This document shows, piece by piece, positions 44,242 to 52,965 of a DNA stretch of 64,000 nucleotides. The translations under genes were made by a program, and so were the position numbers. The notes below the pieces were generated by a model. The model searched no databases. It saw only the letters and a list, made by a program, of their open reading frames with translations, and was not told the origin of the DNA. The first letter of the stretch is position 1; every line of letters starts with the position of its first letter. The stretch lies in the NCBI GenBank assembly GCA_022793335.1, contig JAAWCQ010000010.1, positions 1 through 64,000 on the forward strand. Reading direction: 5' to 3'. This stretch comes from Clostridia bacterium. GTDB taxonomy: Bacteria; Bacillota; Clostridia; Christensenellales; UBA1242.

Positions 44242-44420
44242 CAGCATTTGTGAATGATGTTGGGTTAGAGCATGAATGTGATTGTTTGCATTTGGATAGA
44301 GCATGCATATAAAGTTTTGGCAGATAAACTGGAAAAAAATTGTATTTATTTTTTGTGAAAAAAGATAGCTAAATTTATTGATGATAAAAAAATATAAGTC
44401 TCGTTTAATAAGGAGTGGAT

Positions 44421-44954
44421 ATGATATATTTTGTAAGGCATGGGCAAACTGATGACAATGCTAATGGAAATTTGCTGACAGGTTGGTCAGCAACGCCGCT
44501 TAATGAAAGGGGTTTTGCTCAAGCAAGAGAAACTGCCGCAGCTTTAAAAGACATAAAGTTTGATGTTTGTTTTTGTTCGCCTTTGTTGAGAACAAGGCAA
44601 ACTTTGGAAGAAATATTAAAATTCCATGAAGGTTTATCTATTATTTTTGACGATAGGCTTAAAGAACGAGATTATGGTGAAATTACTGGCAAGCCAGCCA
44701 GCATTTGTAAATTTAGGCGCTGGAATGCAAATGATGAAATACCTTTTGAAATGGAAAGTATACCAAAAATGTATCAAAGAGTTTCTAGTTTCTATGATGA
44801 AATTTTGCCAAAAACAAAAGGTAAAAATGTTTTAATAGTGGCTCACAGCGGAGTTGGAAGATTGTCATATTTTTATTTTAATGGAAAACCTGAAGATAAT
44901 GATTATTCAAATTTCCAATTGGATAACGCAAAAGTTATTGAATTTGAAAATTGA
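44421..44954 (+). CDS. Histidine phosphatase family protein (phosphoglycerate-mutase-like)
   Basis: The 177-residue protein has the catalytic RHGQTDDN motif near the N-terminus, SPLLRTRQT, ERDYGEITG with the acid, and VAHSGVGR with the second catalytic histidine. It is a small broad-family phosphatase; the substrate is unknown. AGGAG is five bases before the ATG at 44421. It is the last host gene before the integrated element. Confidence 0.88.
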   Translation: MIYFVRHGQTDDNANGNLLTGWSATPLNERGFAQARETAAALKDIKFDVCFCSPLLRTRQTLEEILKFHEGLSIIFDDRLKERDYGEITGKPASICKFRRWNANDEIPFEMESIPKMYQRVSSFYDEILPKTKGKNVLIVAHSGVGRLSYFYFNGKPEDNDYSNFQLDNAKVIEFEN

Positions 44955-45017
44955 AAGTGGGACTATTTTAAAACTTTAATTGAAGTGGAGGGCTTAAAAA
45001 GAAAAGGTGCGCTCCAT

Positions 45018-45082
45018 GCAAAAGTCGGGACTTTTGCTTTATTTGCAAAGCAAATAAAAAAACTTGCTTTAAAGCAAGTTTT
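45018..45082. repeat. Three directly abutting perfect hairpins
   Basis: GCAAAAGTC/GACTTTTGC (45018-45037), TTTATTTGC/GCAAATAAA (45038-45058) and a 24-base perfect palindrome centred on TTTAAA (45059-45082) follow each other without spacer. They end one base before the tRNA remnant. At least the last, with its T-run, can terminate the rightward phosphatase transcript and, on the other strand, the original tRNA-Thr transcript. Confidence 0.8.
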
Positions 45083-45083
45083 A

Positions 45084-45128
45084 TGGAGCTGATGACGGGA
45101 ATCGGACCCGTGACCCCCACCTTACCAA
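45084..45128 (-). pseudogene. 3' half of a split host tRNA-Thr gene
   Basis: On the minus strand this is the 3' part of a tRNA: anticodon loop TTGGTAA, anticodon 3' stem GGTGG, variable region, T arm (ACGGG/CCCGT), acceptor strand CATCAGC, discriminator and CCA. The 5' half is missing here and is found ~16 kb to the right at 61108-61146. Joined across the shared CCTTACCAA the two halves make a complete cloverleaf with anticodon GGT. The T-arm pairs differ from the intact copy at 60993-61067 by a compensatory G-C to A-T change, so this was a real gene. Confidence 0.88.
45120..45128. other. attL core of the integrated element
   Basis: CCTTACCAA is shared with 61108-61116. To the left is tRNA-Thr sequence and to the right is unrelated element DNA, so this 9-bp word marks the crossover at the left end. 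Confidence 0.8.
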
Positions 45129-45133
45129 CTTAA

Positions 45134-45206
45134 ATTAAAGACAGCATAGACTTGAACCCTATGCTCAAAATCCCTTATATATACTAGCACTTTCGCTAGT
45201 ATTTTT
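45134..45206. terminator. Hairpins at the left end of the element
   Basis: GCATAG/CTATGC (45134-45154) is followed by ATACTAGC/GCTAGTAT (45181-45102 turn ending at 45202) with six T. The second is a good terminator that would insulate the element from host transcription arriving from the left. The first encloses ACTTGAACC and may be a degraded fragment of something else. Confidence 0.65.
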
Positions 45207-45210
45207 TGAA

Positions 45211-45253
45211 TAGGTACACAAAATTTGAAAACTTGTGTACCTATTTGTACCTA
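45211..45253. repeat. Left arm-type boxes TAGGTACA/TGTACCTA
   Basis: TAGGTACA at 45211-45218 and TGTACCTA at 45236-45243 and 45246-45253. The first two form a 10-bp inverted repeat. The same 8-base word recurs four times at the other end of the element, as expected for integrase arm-binding sites. Confidence 0.7.
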
Positions 45254-45331
45254 TAAGCCCATTTTTGCTTAAATTTTGCGATTTAAAACTGTTTAGGACT
45301 GTGTAATTTCAATACAAGGTGTTTAAATTGT

Positions 45332-45360
45332 TTGACATAATTATTAATTTGTGATATATT
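45332..45360 (+). promoter_or_regulatory. Promoter of the first element gene
   Basis: TTGACA (45332-45337) and TATATT (45355-45360) are spaced 17 bp with a TG extended -10. A ~145-base leader follows before the ATG at 45513. Confidence 0.85.
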
Positions 45361-45512
45361 ATATATAAGGTTTGTGGCATGCCTGCTCGTTCGTGCAAAG
45401 ATTTCATCAGCCATATTGAGATAATATATTCTTTGTCGAAAGAGTTTATTGTCTAAAAGATTACGAACGCATTTTAAAGACAGTAAACTAAAAAAAGATA
45501 AGGAGATATATT

Positions 45513-46322
45513 ATGACAAATATAGAATTTTTTAAGCAACAAGCTAAAAATCTTTTAAGGGATTTTGAAACAAAACAATATAACGAGGTTGAAGGGCTCT
45601 ATGAGTACACGCCTCGCTTTTTTAGTGATATTGATGAAATAGCACTGCATTTTAATATTGAAGAAAACAATTCTTTTTCTTTAATGAATGCTCAGCATTT
45701 AATTGCAAGATTATCAGGATTTGATAAGTGGAATGATTTAATAAAATCTTCTGAAAGTGCACTAGATTTGGGTAAATTATTGCTTACCTATAGACAGGCT
45801 TATGAGAATAGTTTGGGCTTTTTCACAAATATTTATAAAGATAGTATGATAGTTGATGACTGGAAGCGCTATGAAAGTGAGAACTTGAAAGATTTTGATG
45901 ACGAGTCAAAATTGGAAGTATTTAAAAGAGTTTTCTTGGACGAACATAAGCCTGCTCAGACAAATAAGAGACCTGTTATAACATTTAATTTTGAAAATGA
46001 TGAAAATGCTCAAGATATGTTGATGAAAATTATGAAACATAAAAATTTACCCCCAGATAAAGCAATCTTATCAACTATTACGCAAAAAAATTGCATTCGC
46101 ATAATAGAAACTGGTTATTCTGGGGTTGCACTTTCTTTATGGGGGCATGACAATCCATATAGAGAATGGGAAAAATTAGATAATACAACCGTTAAATTTA
46201 AACTTAACAAAGATAAAGAGCGTTTGGTTAATATAATTATGGAAAAAGAGGAAGTAAATTTTCCAACAGCGGTTTTATACTTTATGCTTCATTCTTTAGA
46301 ATCCCTTGGATATCACATATAG
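45513..46322 (+). CDS. Unknown element-borne protein
   Basis: I do not recognise the 269-residue protein as a whole. Its N-terminus (FFKQQAKNLLRDFETK ... SLMNAQHLIARLSGFDKWNDLIK) matches the short helical module AKxLLR...AQxxIAREyGFxsWxxL seen at the start of various ankyrin and other proteins, here in degenerate form. The rest is helical and charged with an IETGYSGVALSLWG segment. AAGGAG precedes the ATG. It has its own promoter and terminator, so it is a monocistronic cargo gene of unknown role. Confidence 0.75.
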   Translation: MTNIEFFKQQAKNLLRDFETKQYNEVEGLYEYTPRFFSDIDEIALHFNIEENNSFSLMNAQHLIARLSGFDKWNDLIKSSESALDLGKLLLTYRQAYENSLGFFTNIYKDSMIVDDWKRYESENLKDFDDESKLEVFKRVFLDEHKPAQTNKRPVITFNFENDENAQDMLMKIMKHKNLPPDKAILSTITQKNCIRIIETGYSGVALSLWGHDNPYREWEKLDNTTVKFKLNKDKERLVNIIMEKEEVNFPTAVLYFMLHSLESLGYHI

Positions 46323-46323
46323 A

Positions 46324-46355
46324 ACAAAAATTGCCAATATTGGCAATTTTTATTT
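46324..46355 (+). terminator. Terminator after 45513 gene
   Basis: AAATTGCC pairs with GGCAATTT around AATATT and is followed by a T-run. Confidence 0.88.
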
Positions 46356-46398
46356 TTATAATAAAATCGTTTACAAAGGAAATTTTTCGCATAATCTA

Positions 46399-46445
46399 TT
46401 GACTTTTAGGGAATAAATTTGTACAATTGAAACATAAATATTCCC
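46399..46445 (+). promoter_or_regulatory. Fic-Gabija promoter with flanking inverted repeat
   Basis: TTGACT (46399-46404) and TACAAT (46422-46427) are spaced 17 bp. GGGAATA (46409-46415) and TATTCCC (46439-46445) form a perfect inverted repeat that brackets the -10 and the start point, a natural operator position. AAAAAGGAG of the fic gene follows. Confidence 0.75.
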
Positions 46446-46467
46446 CAAAATAAAAAGGAGCTATAAA

Positions 46468-47406
46468 ATGAACAACTTAAACAATATTCAAGAACTATTA
46501 AGGAAAAAGGCAGATTTGCAAACAAGATTAAGTTTGATTGCCTACACAGGAACTCCAGAAATTAAAGAGAACAAAAGTGGCAAATACTTATATATGCGTA
46601 AACGTGAACTTGGCAGATTAACATCTCAGTATGTAGATAAGTTTTCAGATGAACTTTATCAAACACTTTTAAGATATTCAAAAGAAGCAAGAGAACTTAA
46701 TAAATCAATTAGGCAAATTGAAAAAGAACTTACAATGCTTGGCTATGTTTCTAATGAACTTTTACCAGAAGTCCAACTAAATTTGGATTTTGCAAGAGCC
46801 AATATGAAAGCCAACATCTATGACCAAGCAATTTTAGAGGGAGTTGCAACCACCTATCCACAAACAGAAACAATTATTGAAAATGGTAAAGTTAGTGGAA
46901 TGCGAGCAAGCGATGTCCAAAAAATTCTAAACCTTAAACATGCTTGGGAATTTATTATGGATAAAGATGTAATACAAGTGAAAACTGACTTTTATATCCT
47001 TTCATATATTGCCGGACTTGTAAATGAGGGGTTTTACGAACAAGGTGGAAGGATTAGAGGTGTTCCCGTTGCCATTGGAGGCTCAAACTATGTGCCACCT
47101 ATCCCAAACGAAATTGATATAAAAGAATCCATTAACAACATACTTTCAAGCAACGCTTCAAACATAGATAAAGCAATAGAATTATGTTTGTATTGTATGA
47201 AAACTCAAATTTTTAATGACGGAAATAAAAGAGCTTCCGTAATATTTGCAAACCACTACCTAATTTCGCAAGGCGGAGGTTTGATTGTTATTCCAGAAAA
47301 AGAAGTCCCAGAATTCAAACGACTTCTAGTAGACTACTACGAAGATAAAGACACCTCCACAATAAAAACCTTTATGAAAGAAAAATGTTGGAAAAAATTT
47401 AAGTAA
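46468..47406 (+). CDS. Fic/Doc-family protein with Gln in place of the catalytic His
   Basis: The 312-residue protein has a ~130-residue helical N-terminus and a Fic core. The substrate-side flap RIRGVPVAIGGSNYVPPIP is present, and the active-site loop reads TQIFNDGNKRASVIFANHYLI. In the Fic motif HxFx(D/E)GNxR the first His transfers AMP or another group to a target; here that place is Gln. The FNDGNKR anion-binding part is intact. The protein may be catalytically altered or belong to a Gln-bearing subfamily. It is first in a probable operon with the Gabija-like genes, 19 bases upstream of gajA. Confidence 0.85.
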   Translation: MNNLNNIQELLRKKADLQTRLSLIAYTGTPEIKENKSGKYLYMRKRELGRLTSQYVDKFSDELYQTLLRYSKEARELNKSIRQIEKELTMLGYVSNELLPEVQLNLDFARANMKANIYDQAILEGVATTYPQTETIIENGKVSGMRASDVQKILNLKHAWEFIMDKDVIQVKTDFYILSYIAGLVNEGFYEQGGRIRGVPVAIGGSNYVPPIPNEIDIKESINNILSSNASNIDKAIELCLYCMKTQIFNDGNKRASVIFANHYLISQGGGLIVIPEKEVPEFKRLLVDYYEDKDTSTIKTFMKEKCWKKFK

Positions 47407-47425
47407 ACAAAAGGAGAAAATGTAA

Positions 47426-49012
47426 GTGATAGATAAAATTGTAATCAAAAATTTTAAATGCTTTGAGCATATTGAAATATTTAATATTAATCCAATGAAC
47501 ATTATAGTTGGAAATAACAATGAGGGGAAAAGCACCATACTACAAGCTATCAATTTAGCTTTAACAGGGATGTATGAAGGCAAAAGATTAAATTTTGGAA
47601 TTCCACCAACGATTTTCAATAAAAAGTGCACAAACGACTACTTAACAAAAATTAAAGAAGATAAACACTCTATTTTGCCTAAAATAGAAATTGAACTTTA
47701 TTTAAAAGAAAATGAATTATTTGCAGAGTTTTTAGGAAATAACAATAGCTTAAAATTAAGACAGCAAGGCTTGAGATGTATAATTCGCTTTGATGAGAAA
47801 TTTCAATCTGAATATGAAAAAATGTTAGAAAAAGTCGAAGATATACAAAATATACCTGTTGAATATTATAAATGTGAATTAATAGATTTTGCAAATAATG
47901 GGTTTTCTCCGCAACACATACCTATTGATGTTAATTTGATTGATATAACTTCTGATTATGGATATTATACACCTGATAAACAATTTATAAAAATTATGAA
48001 AGATAAGCTTGATGATAATCAAAAAGCTCAATTAAATTTATCCTTTAGAAACATGAAAGAAAATTTTGGCTCACAAAACAATATCAAAACTTTAAATGAA
48101 CAAATCAATTCGCTATATGGCAATTTGGTTAATAAAAACATAACTTTAAATGTTGATATATCTTCTAAGTCAAGTTGGGAAACTACTCTAACAACATATT
48201 TCGATGAAACTCCTTTTAATTCTTTGGGACAAGGAGAGCAAAGTATATTTAAAATTAAAATGGCTTTATTTGAAAATAAAGATAAGTATAGTATTGTATT
48301 AATTGAGGAGCCAGAAAATCATCTATCTCATTCTTATTTGTTAAGTCTAATTGAATATATAAATAAAAACTGCCCTAATAATCAAGTCTTTATTACAACT
48401 CATAGTAATTTTGTACTTAATAAGTTAGAAATGAATAATGTAATTTTATTGCAAAATTCAAAATCCCTGCAAATGAAAGATTTAACATCTGACACAAGTA
48501 AATATTTTGCTAAATTAAGTGGTTTCAACACATTAAGACTTATTTTAAGTAAGAGAAGTTTTTTGGTAGAAGGGGCATCAGACGAATTATTAATTAATAA
48601 ATTGTATTTTCAAAAGTATTCCAAGTATCCGCAAGAGGATGAAGTTGATATTATTTGTCTAAATGGTATTGCTTTTAAGCGTTATTTAGAGATAGCCAAA
48701 ATTTTAAATTTAAACTTAGTGGTATTTACCGATAATGATGGGAAATTTGAAACAAAAACGGAATCATATAAACCTTATTTGTATGATAATTGCAAAATCA
48801 TTATTCATAAAGATAATGATTTAAAAACAATGGAAGATATAATTGTTAAAAATAATGATTTAACAAAACTTAATAATATTTTTGATACAGAATATACTTC
48901 AAAAGAAGACTTGTTAAAAGAAATGAAAAATAATAAAACAGAATATGCCTATAAACTATTTAATTCTACTGAAACAATAACATATTTTAATGAGGTTTAT
49001 GATGTACTCTAA
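47426..49012 (+). CDS. gajA: Gabija-like GajA: OLD-family ATPase with TOPRIM nuclease
   Basis: The 528-residue protein has an SMC/OLD-type ATPase: IVGNNNEGKST (Walker A, ~29-37), LGQGEQ (signature), IVLIEEPENHLS (Walker B) and FITTHSNF. The C-terminal TOPRIM domain shows FLVEGASDELL and VVFTDNDGK, the acidic residues that bind metal in OLD nucleases. A UvrD-like helicase gene overlaps its end, the tandem that defines Gabija-type phage defence. The start is GTG at 47426. An ATG six bases upstream, better spaced from AAAGGAG, is immediately followed by an in-frame TAA. Confidence 0.85.
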   Translation: MIDKIVIKNFKCFEHIEIFNINPMNIIVGNNNEGKSTILQAINLALTGMYEGKRLNFGIPPTIFNKKCTNDYLTKIKEDKHSILPKIEIELYLKENELFAEFLGNNNSLKLRQQGLRCIIRFDEKFQSEYEKMLEKVEDIQNIPVEYYKCELIDFANNGFSPQHIPIDVNLIDITSDYGYYTPDKQFIKIMKDKLDDNQKAQLNLSFRNMKENFGSQNNIKTLNEQINSLYGNLVNKNITLNVDISSKSSWETTLTTYFDETPFNSLGQGEQSIFKIKMALFENKDKYSIVLIEEPENHLSHSYLLSLIEYINKNCPNNQVFITTHSNFVLNKLEMNNVILLQNSKSLQMKDLTSDTSKYFAKLSGFNTLRLILSKRSFLVEGASDELLINKLYFQKYSKYPQEDEVDIICLNGIAFKRYLEIAKILNLNLVVFTDNDGKFETKTESYKPYLYDNCKIIIHKDNDLKTMEDIIVKNNDLTKLNNIFDTEYTSKEDLLKEMKNNKTEYAYKLFNSTETITYFNEVYDVL

Positions 49013-50081
49013 CATTTTATACTTGGCTTCAGCTGGTTCGGGAAAGACTACTCAAATTGCACGAGAAACAACATCTCTAACCGAAAATGTTCTCATTGTC
49101 ACTTATACTAATGAAAATTGTTCTAACATTATAAACAAAATTGAAGAAATAATTGGATTTGTCCCAGCAAATATTACAATTTTATCATGGTACAATTTTA
49201 TTATGAGAGAATGTTGTAGACCATTTCAGTCATGCATTACAGAAGATAGAATTATAAATTTTTGTTATGATGAACCACCAAGATATGCCACTAAAGACAG
49301 TCTAAAATATTTTTTGACTAAAACTAGTAAATTATATTCAGAACACGCTGTTAGGTTTGCTATTAGATGTAACGAGCTTTTACCTAATTGTGTAATCGAA
49401 AGATTAGAAAAAATTTATCAATATATTTATTTTGATGAAATTCAAGATATATGTGGATATGATTTGGATTTTATTGAATCTCTTTTAAAATCAAAAATTC
49501 AAATTACTATGTGTGGAGATATAAGACAGGCAACATTTACCACAAATAATAATTTATATAATAAAAAATATAAGGGATTTAAAATTTGGGATAAATTTAA
49601 AGAGTGGGAGAAACAAAATCTTTTAAAAATTGAATATCAGAACTATTCATATAGATGTCATCAAAGTATATGTGATATCGCCGATTTGGTTTTTCCAGAA
49701 ATGAATAGTACAAATTCAGAAACCAATTACTCTTGTAATTGTGGAGTTTATTGTTGTAAAGAAGAAGATTTGGAATATTGTTTGGCGACATATAAACCTG
49801 TTGTATTACACAACACAAAACGAGATATGATTTCAAATTCTAATAATTTAACACATTACAATTTTGGAGAGTCAAAAGGTTTAACTGTTGACAATGTTTT
49901 AATTGTATGTACAAAACCATTCGCTGATTTTGTAAAAGACAAAATACTTCCTGAAAGCGAAGAAAGTAAAAGTAAATTGTATGTTGCCATAACAAGGGCA
50001 AGATATAATGTTATCTTTTATTATAAAAAGGGGCTAAAAGATAGTTCTTTTATTGAATTTATTAAAAAAGATGAACAGTAA
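48999..50081 (+). CDS. gajB: Gabija-like GajB: UvrD-type helicase
   Basis: This SF1A helicase has LASAGSGKTTQIA (Walker A), IYFDEIQDICG (Walker B), MCGDIRQATF, SYRCHQSICDIAD and KLYVAITRARYNVIFYY (motif VI). At ~360 residues it is shorter than the ~490 of the described GajB, so accessory 1B/2B regions are probably reduced. It overlaps gajA by 13-23 bases, depending on which of three nearby ATGs (48990, 48999, 49002) is used, so expression is coupled. In Gabija the helicase partner helps sense nucleotide depletion or DNA ends for GajA; that role is inferred here. Confidence 0.82.
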   Translation: MMYSNILYLASAGSGKTTQIARETTSLTENVLIVTYTNENCSNIINKIEEIIGFVPANITILSWYNFIMRECCRPFQSCITEDRIINFCYDEPPRYATKDSLKYFLTKTSKLYSEHAVRFAIRCNELLPNCVIERLEKIYQYIYFDEIQDICGYDLDFIESLLKSKIQITMCGDIRQATFTTNNNLYNKKYKGFKIWDKFKEWEKQNLLKIEYQNYSYRCHQSICDIADLVFPEMNSTNSETNYSCNCGVYCCKEEDLEYCLATYKPVVLHNTKRDMISNSNNLTHYNFGESKGLTVDNVLIVCTKPFADFVKDKILPESEESKSKLYVAITRARYNVIFYYKKGLKDSSFIEFIKKDEQ

Positions 50082-50095
50082 ACTACTGTTCATTT

Positions 50096-50545
50096 TTATA
50101 TATAAATTATTGGCTTATTTATCTTTTGTGCATACTTAACTGTTTTGTAAGCTCCGCTTTTGTAGGTTTCTTCTACGTGACAAACTAGAATGTCGCAATT
50201 GTCCACTATCCACTCGTTTCGTTTTGTTATCTTTTGTTTGTAATGGGCTTCTTCAATGTCTGGATAGATTGAGCCATCATAACAAGATGGAAGTTCGGAT
50301 TTCTCTTTGTCATGGTGATAGTAAGTCAAAATGCGAACAAGTTTGATGTGTGGATATTTATGTTTTAGCTCTATAACAGCATTAACACATTTGTTATCAA
50401 AAGCACCATAACCACCATCATAAAAAATTGTATAACCTTTTGCAATTAAGTCTTCAAGAACGCTTAGCAACTTATCTTCAACGCCTATGCAATGCCATTC
50501 ATATCGATGTCCCGCAAAAGCAACAATTTTATCTTTATTATTCAT
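50096..50545 (-). CDS. SLOG-family protein
   Basis: The 149-residue product has the DUF1273/YspA-like SLOG pattern: IVAFAGHRYEWHCIG at the start, GYTIFYDGGYGAFDNKCVNAVIEL in the middle, RNEWIVDNCDILVCHV and GAYKTVKYAQKINKPII. SLOG domains bind nucleotides or nucleotide-derived ligands and are often found in defence islands. I start at 50545 (MNNKDKI) after AAAGGG; the frame continues to 50587 without support. It is convergent with gajB, 14 bases from its stop, and lies in a defence-rich stretch. Confidence 0.8.
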   Translation of the reverse strand: MNNKDKIVAFAGHRYEWHCIGVEDKLLSVLEDLIAKGYTIFYDGGYGAFDNKCVNAVIELKHKYPHIKLVRILTYYHHDKEKSELPSCYDGSIYPDIEEAHYKQKITKRNEWIVDNCDILVCHVEETYKSGAYKTVKYAQKINKPIIYI

Positions 50546-50720
50546 GTTTTCCCTTTTAAGAAAATGAATAATAGGTGGTAAAATCAATGCACTTTTAATA
50601 TCGCAAATTCTTATGGTAGGTGTAAAAAAATAAATGGCATTCTAAAAAAAGCCAAATGTTATACTGAAAATGAATAAAATTTAGTCAAAAATCAATCAAA
50701 ATTGCATTTTTTCATAACAA

Positions 50721-50758
50721 AAAAGACCAACTATCATAAGAACAGGTGGTCTTTTTTT
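50721..50758. terminator. Terminator after the type III restriction genes
   Basis: AAAAGACCA pairs with TGGTCTTTT around a ~15-base loop, with A-run and T-run on either side. It lies just past the stop of the leftward res gene. The rest of the 50546-50765 gap is empty. Confidence 0.8.
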
Positions 50759-50765
50759 ATAATAA

Positions 50766-52964
50766 TTATTTAAACACATCACTCAATATATTCCAGTCAT
50801 TTGAATGTATGTCTTCATTATACTTATCCATACAAATACAAAGTTCTTCAGATTGTTTATCAAATCGAACAAAACCGCCTTTAAGGTTCTGTTTGTTCAA
50901 ATATCTTTTTAGTTCATCAAATTTCTTTAGAGAAAAGATGTCAATATCCTCACTTATTCCAGATTTATCAAATCCGCCTTTTGTTTCAATTATCCATATT
51001 TTTTTATTTAGAGATATGATATAGTCTGGATAAAAAAGTTTTTGTTTATTTGAGTTATCTACATAAACAATAGAAAGATATTCTTCTCCTTTATCTCCAT
51101 TTTTGTAGAACCAATCTACGGCAGTGCAACTTTCACAAAACTTTTCAAACTTTTTTTCAGACGAAGATCGAGGTTCTGCAGATAGCAAATAGCCATTATA
51201 TACATTTTTAGTACTTTCTGTTTGAACTTTACTTGTAATGTCATAAGTAAACATAGTAAAGAGCGGTAATTTAAATTCCTTTTCAGAGACTCTTTGAACA
51301 TCAATTGAAAGTTGAGATAACACAACTGCCATTGCTTCACGAACAGTATGTCGTAACAAATCTAAATTGTTAATAACAAAGGCATAAAGTTGCCTAGTTG
51401 TAAGTGATAATAACTTATCTCTATATTCAAATTTATCAGCAAATAACTTTCCTAAAATTGTGTTCATAAAGGAATATTCAAGCCCAATTTCAAGGCCTAT
51501 TCTTCCAACTCGGTTATGATATTCTCTACCATGAATGTGGGTGTTTATGGGTTCGTTAACACTTATATTATTTAAATTGTCTGAGGTAGTTAATTCATTT
51601 AAAGTTGCAACATTTCCAGAAACGGTTGTTCTTACTATATTATCAGAGAATATAAATCCTTTTGTTTCTAATCTTGTTTTATTTTCTGACTTATTATTTG
51701 TTAGTCCATATTGTTTTTTCATATATAAAACAATTGACTGCAAAGCTTTTCTTGGATCTCTTAAATCAGTTACCATTGTTCTTTGTTCTTTTATTAAAGA
51801 AACGTTTTTATATTCATTTTTTAAAAACAATGTTTTTGCTTCAAGAGCATTTTTACCTAAACTTGATTTTACACCAGCAGTAAATTTACTATCAAATGTG
51901 TATAAATAACAACTGTCAAGCAAGTCACTATCATAATGTTTTGCCTCTGGCATTCTTCTAATTCTTCCAATAGTCTGTATTTCAAAAGTTTCATCCATAT
52001 TTTCACGAAGTTTAACAAGAATACTTGCTCTCGGGCAGTCCCATCCTGTTGCAACCGCTTGCTTTATAATAACCGCAATTTGCTCGGAATTGTTTTTTGA
52101 AATATTTTCTAAATTTTCATGTCTTCCAGACAGCCATAGCGCCAAGGTATTGTTTTCATAGGTTATTCCTTTGCTTTCGAAAAACTTTTCAACGGTTTCC
52201 AAAAGCAAGTCGGAATTATTTGGTAATTGAACAATTATTAATGGATTAACATTTATCGTTTTAGATAGAAATTTATTGTAGATTTCTTGTTGTTTAGATA
52301 ATGCCTTTTCAAGTAAATAATTGGTTTGATTGTTTGTTTCAATGCTTTGAGGGAAGTTTTCGTTTATAACCAAAAGTTTTTTAATTAGCCCTTCAGCAAT
52401 AACATCTTCTTCGCTAACTTCAATAAGTTTTGCCTTTTTATCAAGCAGTGGTGTTGCAGAGCAGCGAATAATTTTATCCGTTTTAAAATATTGAACAATT
52501 TCATCTGCTTTTCCTGTAAAGTTCTGATGACTTTCATCAATAATTATTTTAAAACTCAATCCGTCATTAAAAGCTTTTTCAATATACTCCAAAAAGTTTG
52601 TTCTTTCACTATCCTTAAGAGCATTATTACCTTTTTTTGTCAATTTTTCCCAGTTAATAAAACAACTGTCATTTTCTTCAAAACCGTTCGTCATAACATC
52701 TGCAAGAAGTTTTGTTTGAGCATTGTGGATATACCTATCCATTTTTTCTTTGCTTTGTTCTTCTAGGCTGCCTTTACCTGGTGTTAGCCAAACAAAAACA
52801 GTTTTTGAATGGCCTTTGATATATTCATCCATAAAATGAGTAAGTATTATTGTTTTTCCACTTCCTGTTGGACTTTTTAAAATAATATCTCTTGTTTTTT
52901 CTTCCATACTTTCAAGAAGCAATTTGATAGTTTTTAATTGAAAGTTCGCTAGTTTAATATTCAT
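50766..52964 (-). CDS. res: Type III restriction endonuclease subunit Res
   Basis: Res is the ATP-dependent helicase-nuclease of type III restriction systems and cuts only with Mod. The 732-residue protein has SPTGSGKTIILTH (Walker A), FKIIIDESHQNF (motif II), IRCSATPL (III), QAVATGWDCPRASILVKLREN (V) and QTIGRIRRMPEA (VI). The C-terminal PD-ExK nuclease reads YPDYIISLNKKIWIIETKGG. The mod gene lies just upstream on the same strand with a single-base gap. Length is shorter than EcoP1-type Res (~970) but complete in motifs. Confidence 0.93.
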   Translation of the reverse strand: MNIKLANFQLKTIKLLLESMEEKTRDIILKSPTGSGKTIILTHFMDEYIKGHSKTVFVWLTPGKGSLEEQSKEKMDRYIHNAQTKLLADVMTNGFEENDSCFINWEKLTKKGNNALKDSERTNFLEYIEKAFNDGLSFKIIIDESHQNFTGKADEIVQYFKTDKIIRCSATPLLDKKAKLIEVSEEDVIAEGLIKKLLVINENFPQSIETNNQTNYLLEKALSKQQEIYNKFLSKTINVNPLIIVQLPNNSDLLLETVEKFFESKGITYENNTLALWLSGRHENLENISKNNSEQIAVIIKQAVATGWDCPRASILVKLRENMDETFEIQTIGRIRRMPEAKHYDSDLLDSCYLYTFDSKFTAGVKSSLGKNALEAKTLFLKNEYKNVSLIKEQRTMVTDLRDPRKALQSIVLYMKKQYGLTNNKSENKTRLETKGFIFSDNIVRTTVSGNVATLNELTTSDNLNNISVNEPINTHIHGREYHNRVGRIGLEIGLEYSFMNTILGKLFADKFEYRDKLLSLTTRQLYAFVINNLDLLRHTVREAMAVVLSQLSIDVQRVSEKEFKLPLFTMFTYDITSKVQTESTKNVYNGYLLSAEPRSSSEKKFEKFCESCTAVDWFYKNGDKGEEYLSIVYVDNSNKQKLFYPDYIISLNKKIWIIETKGGFDKSGISEDIDIFSLKKFDELKRYLNKQNLKGGFVRFDKQSEELCICMDKYNEDIHSNDWNILSDVFK

Positions 52965-52965
52965 C

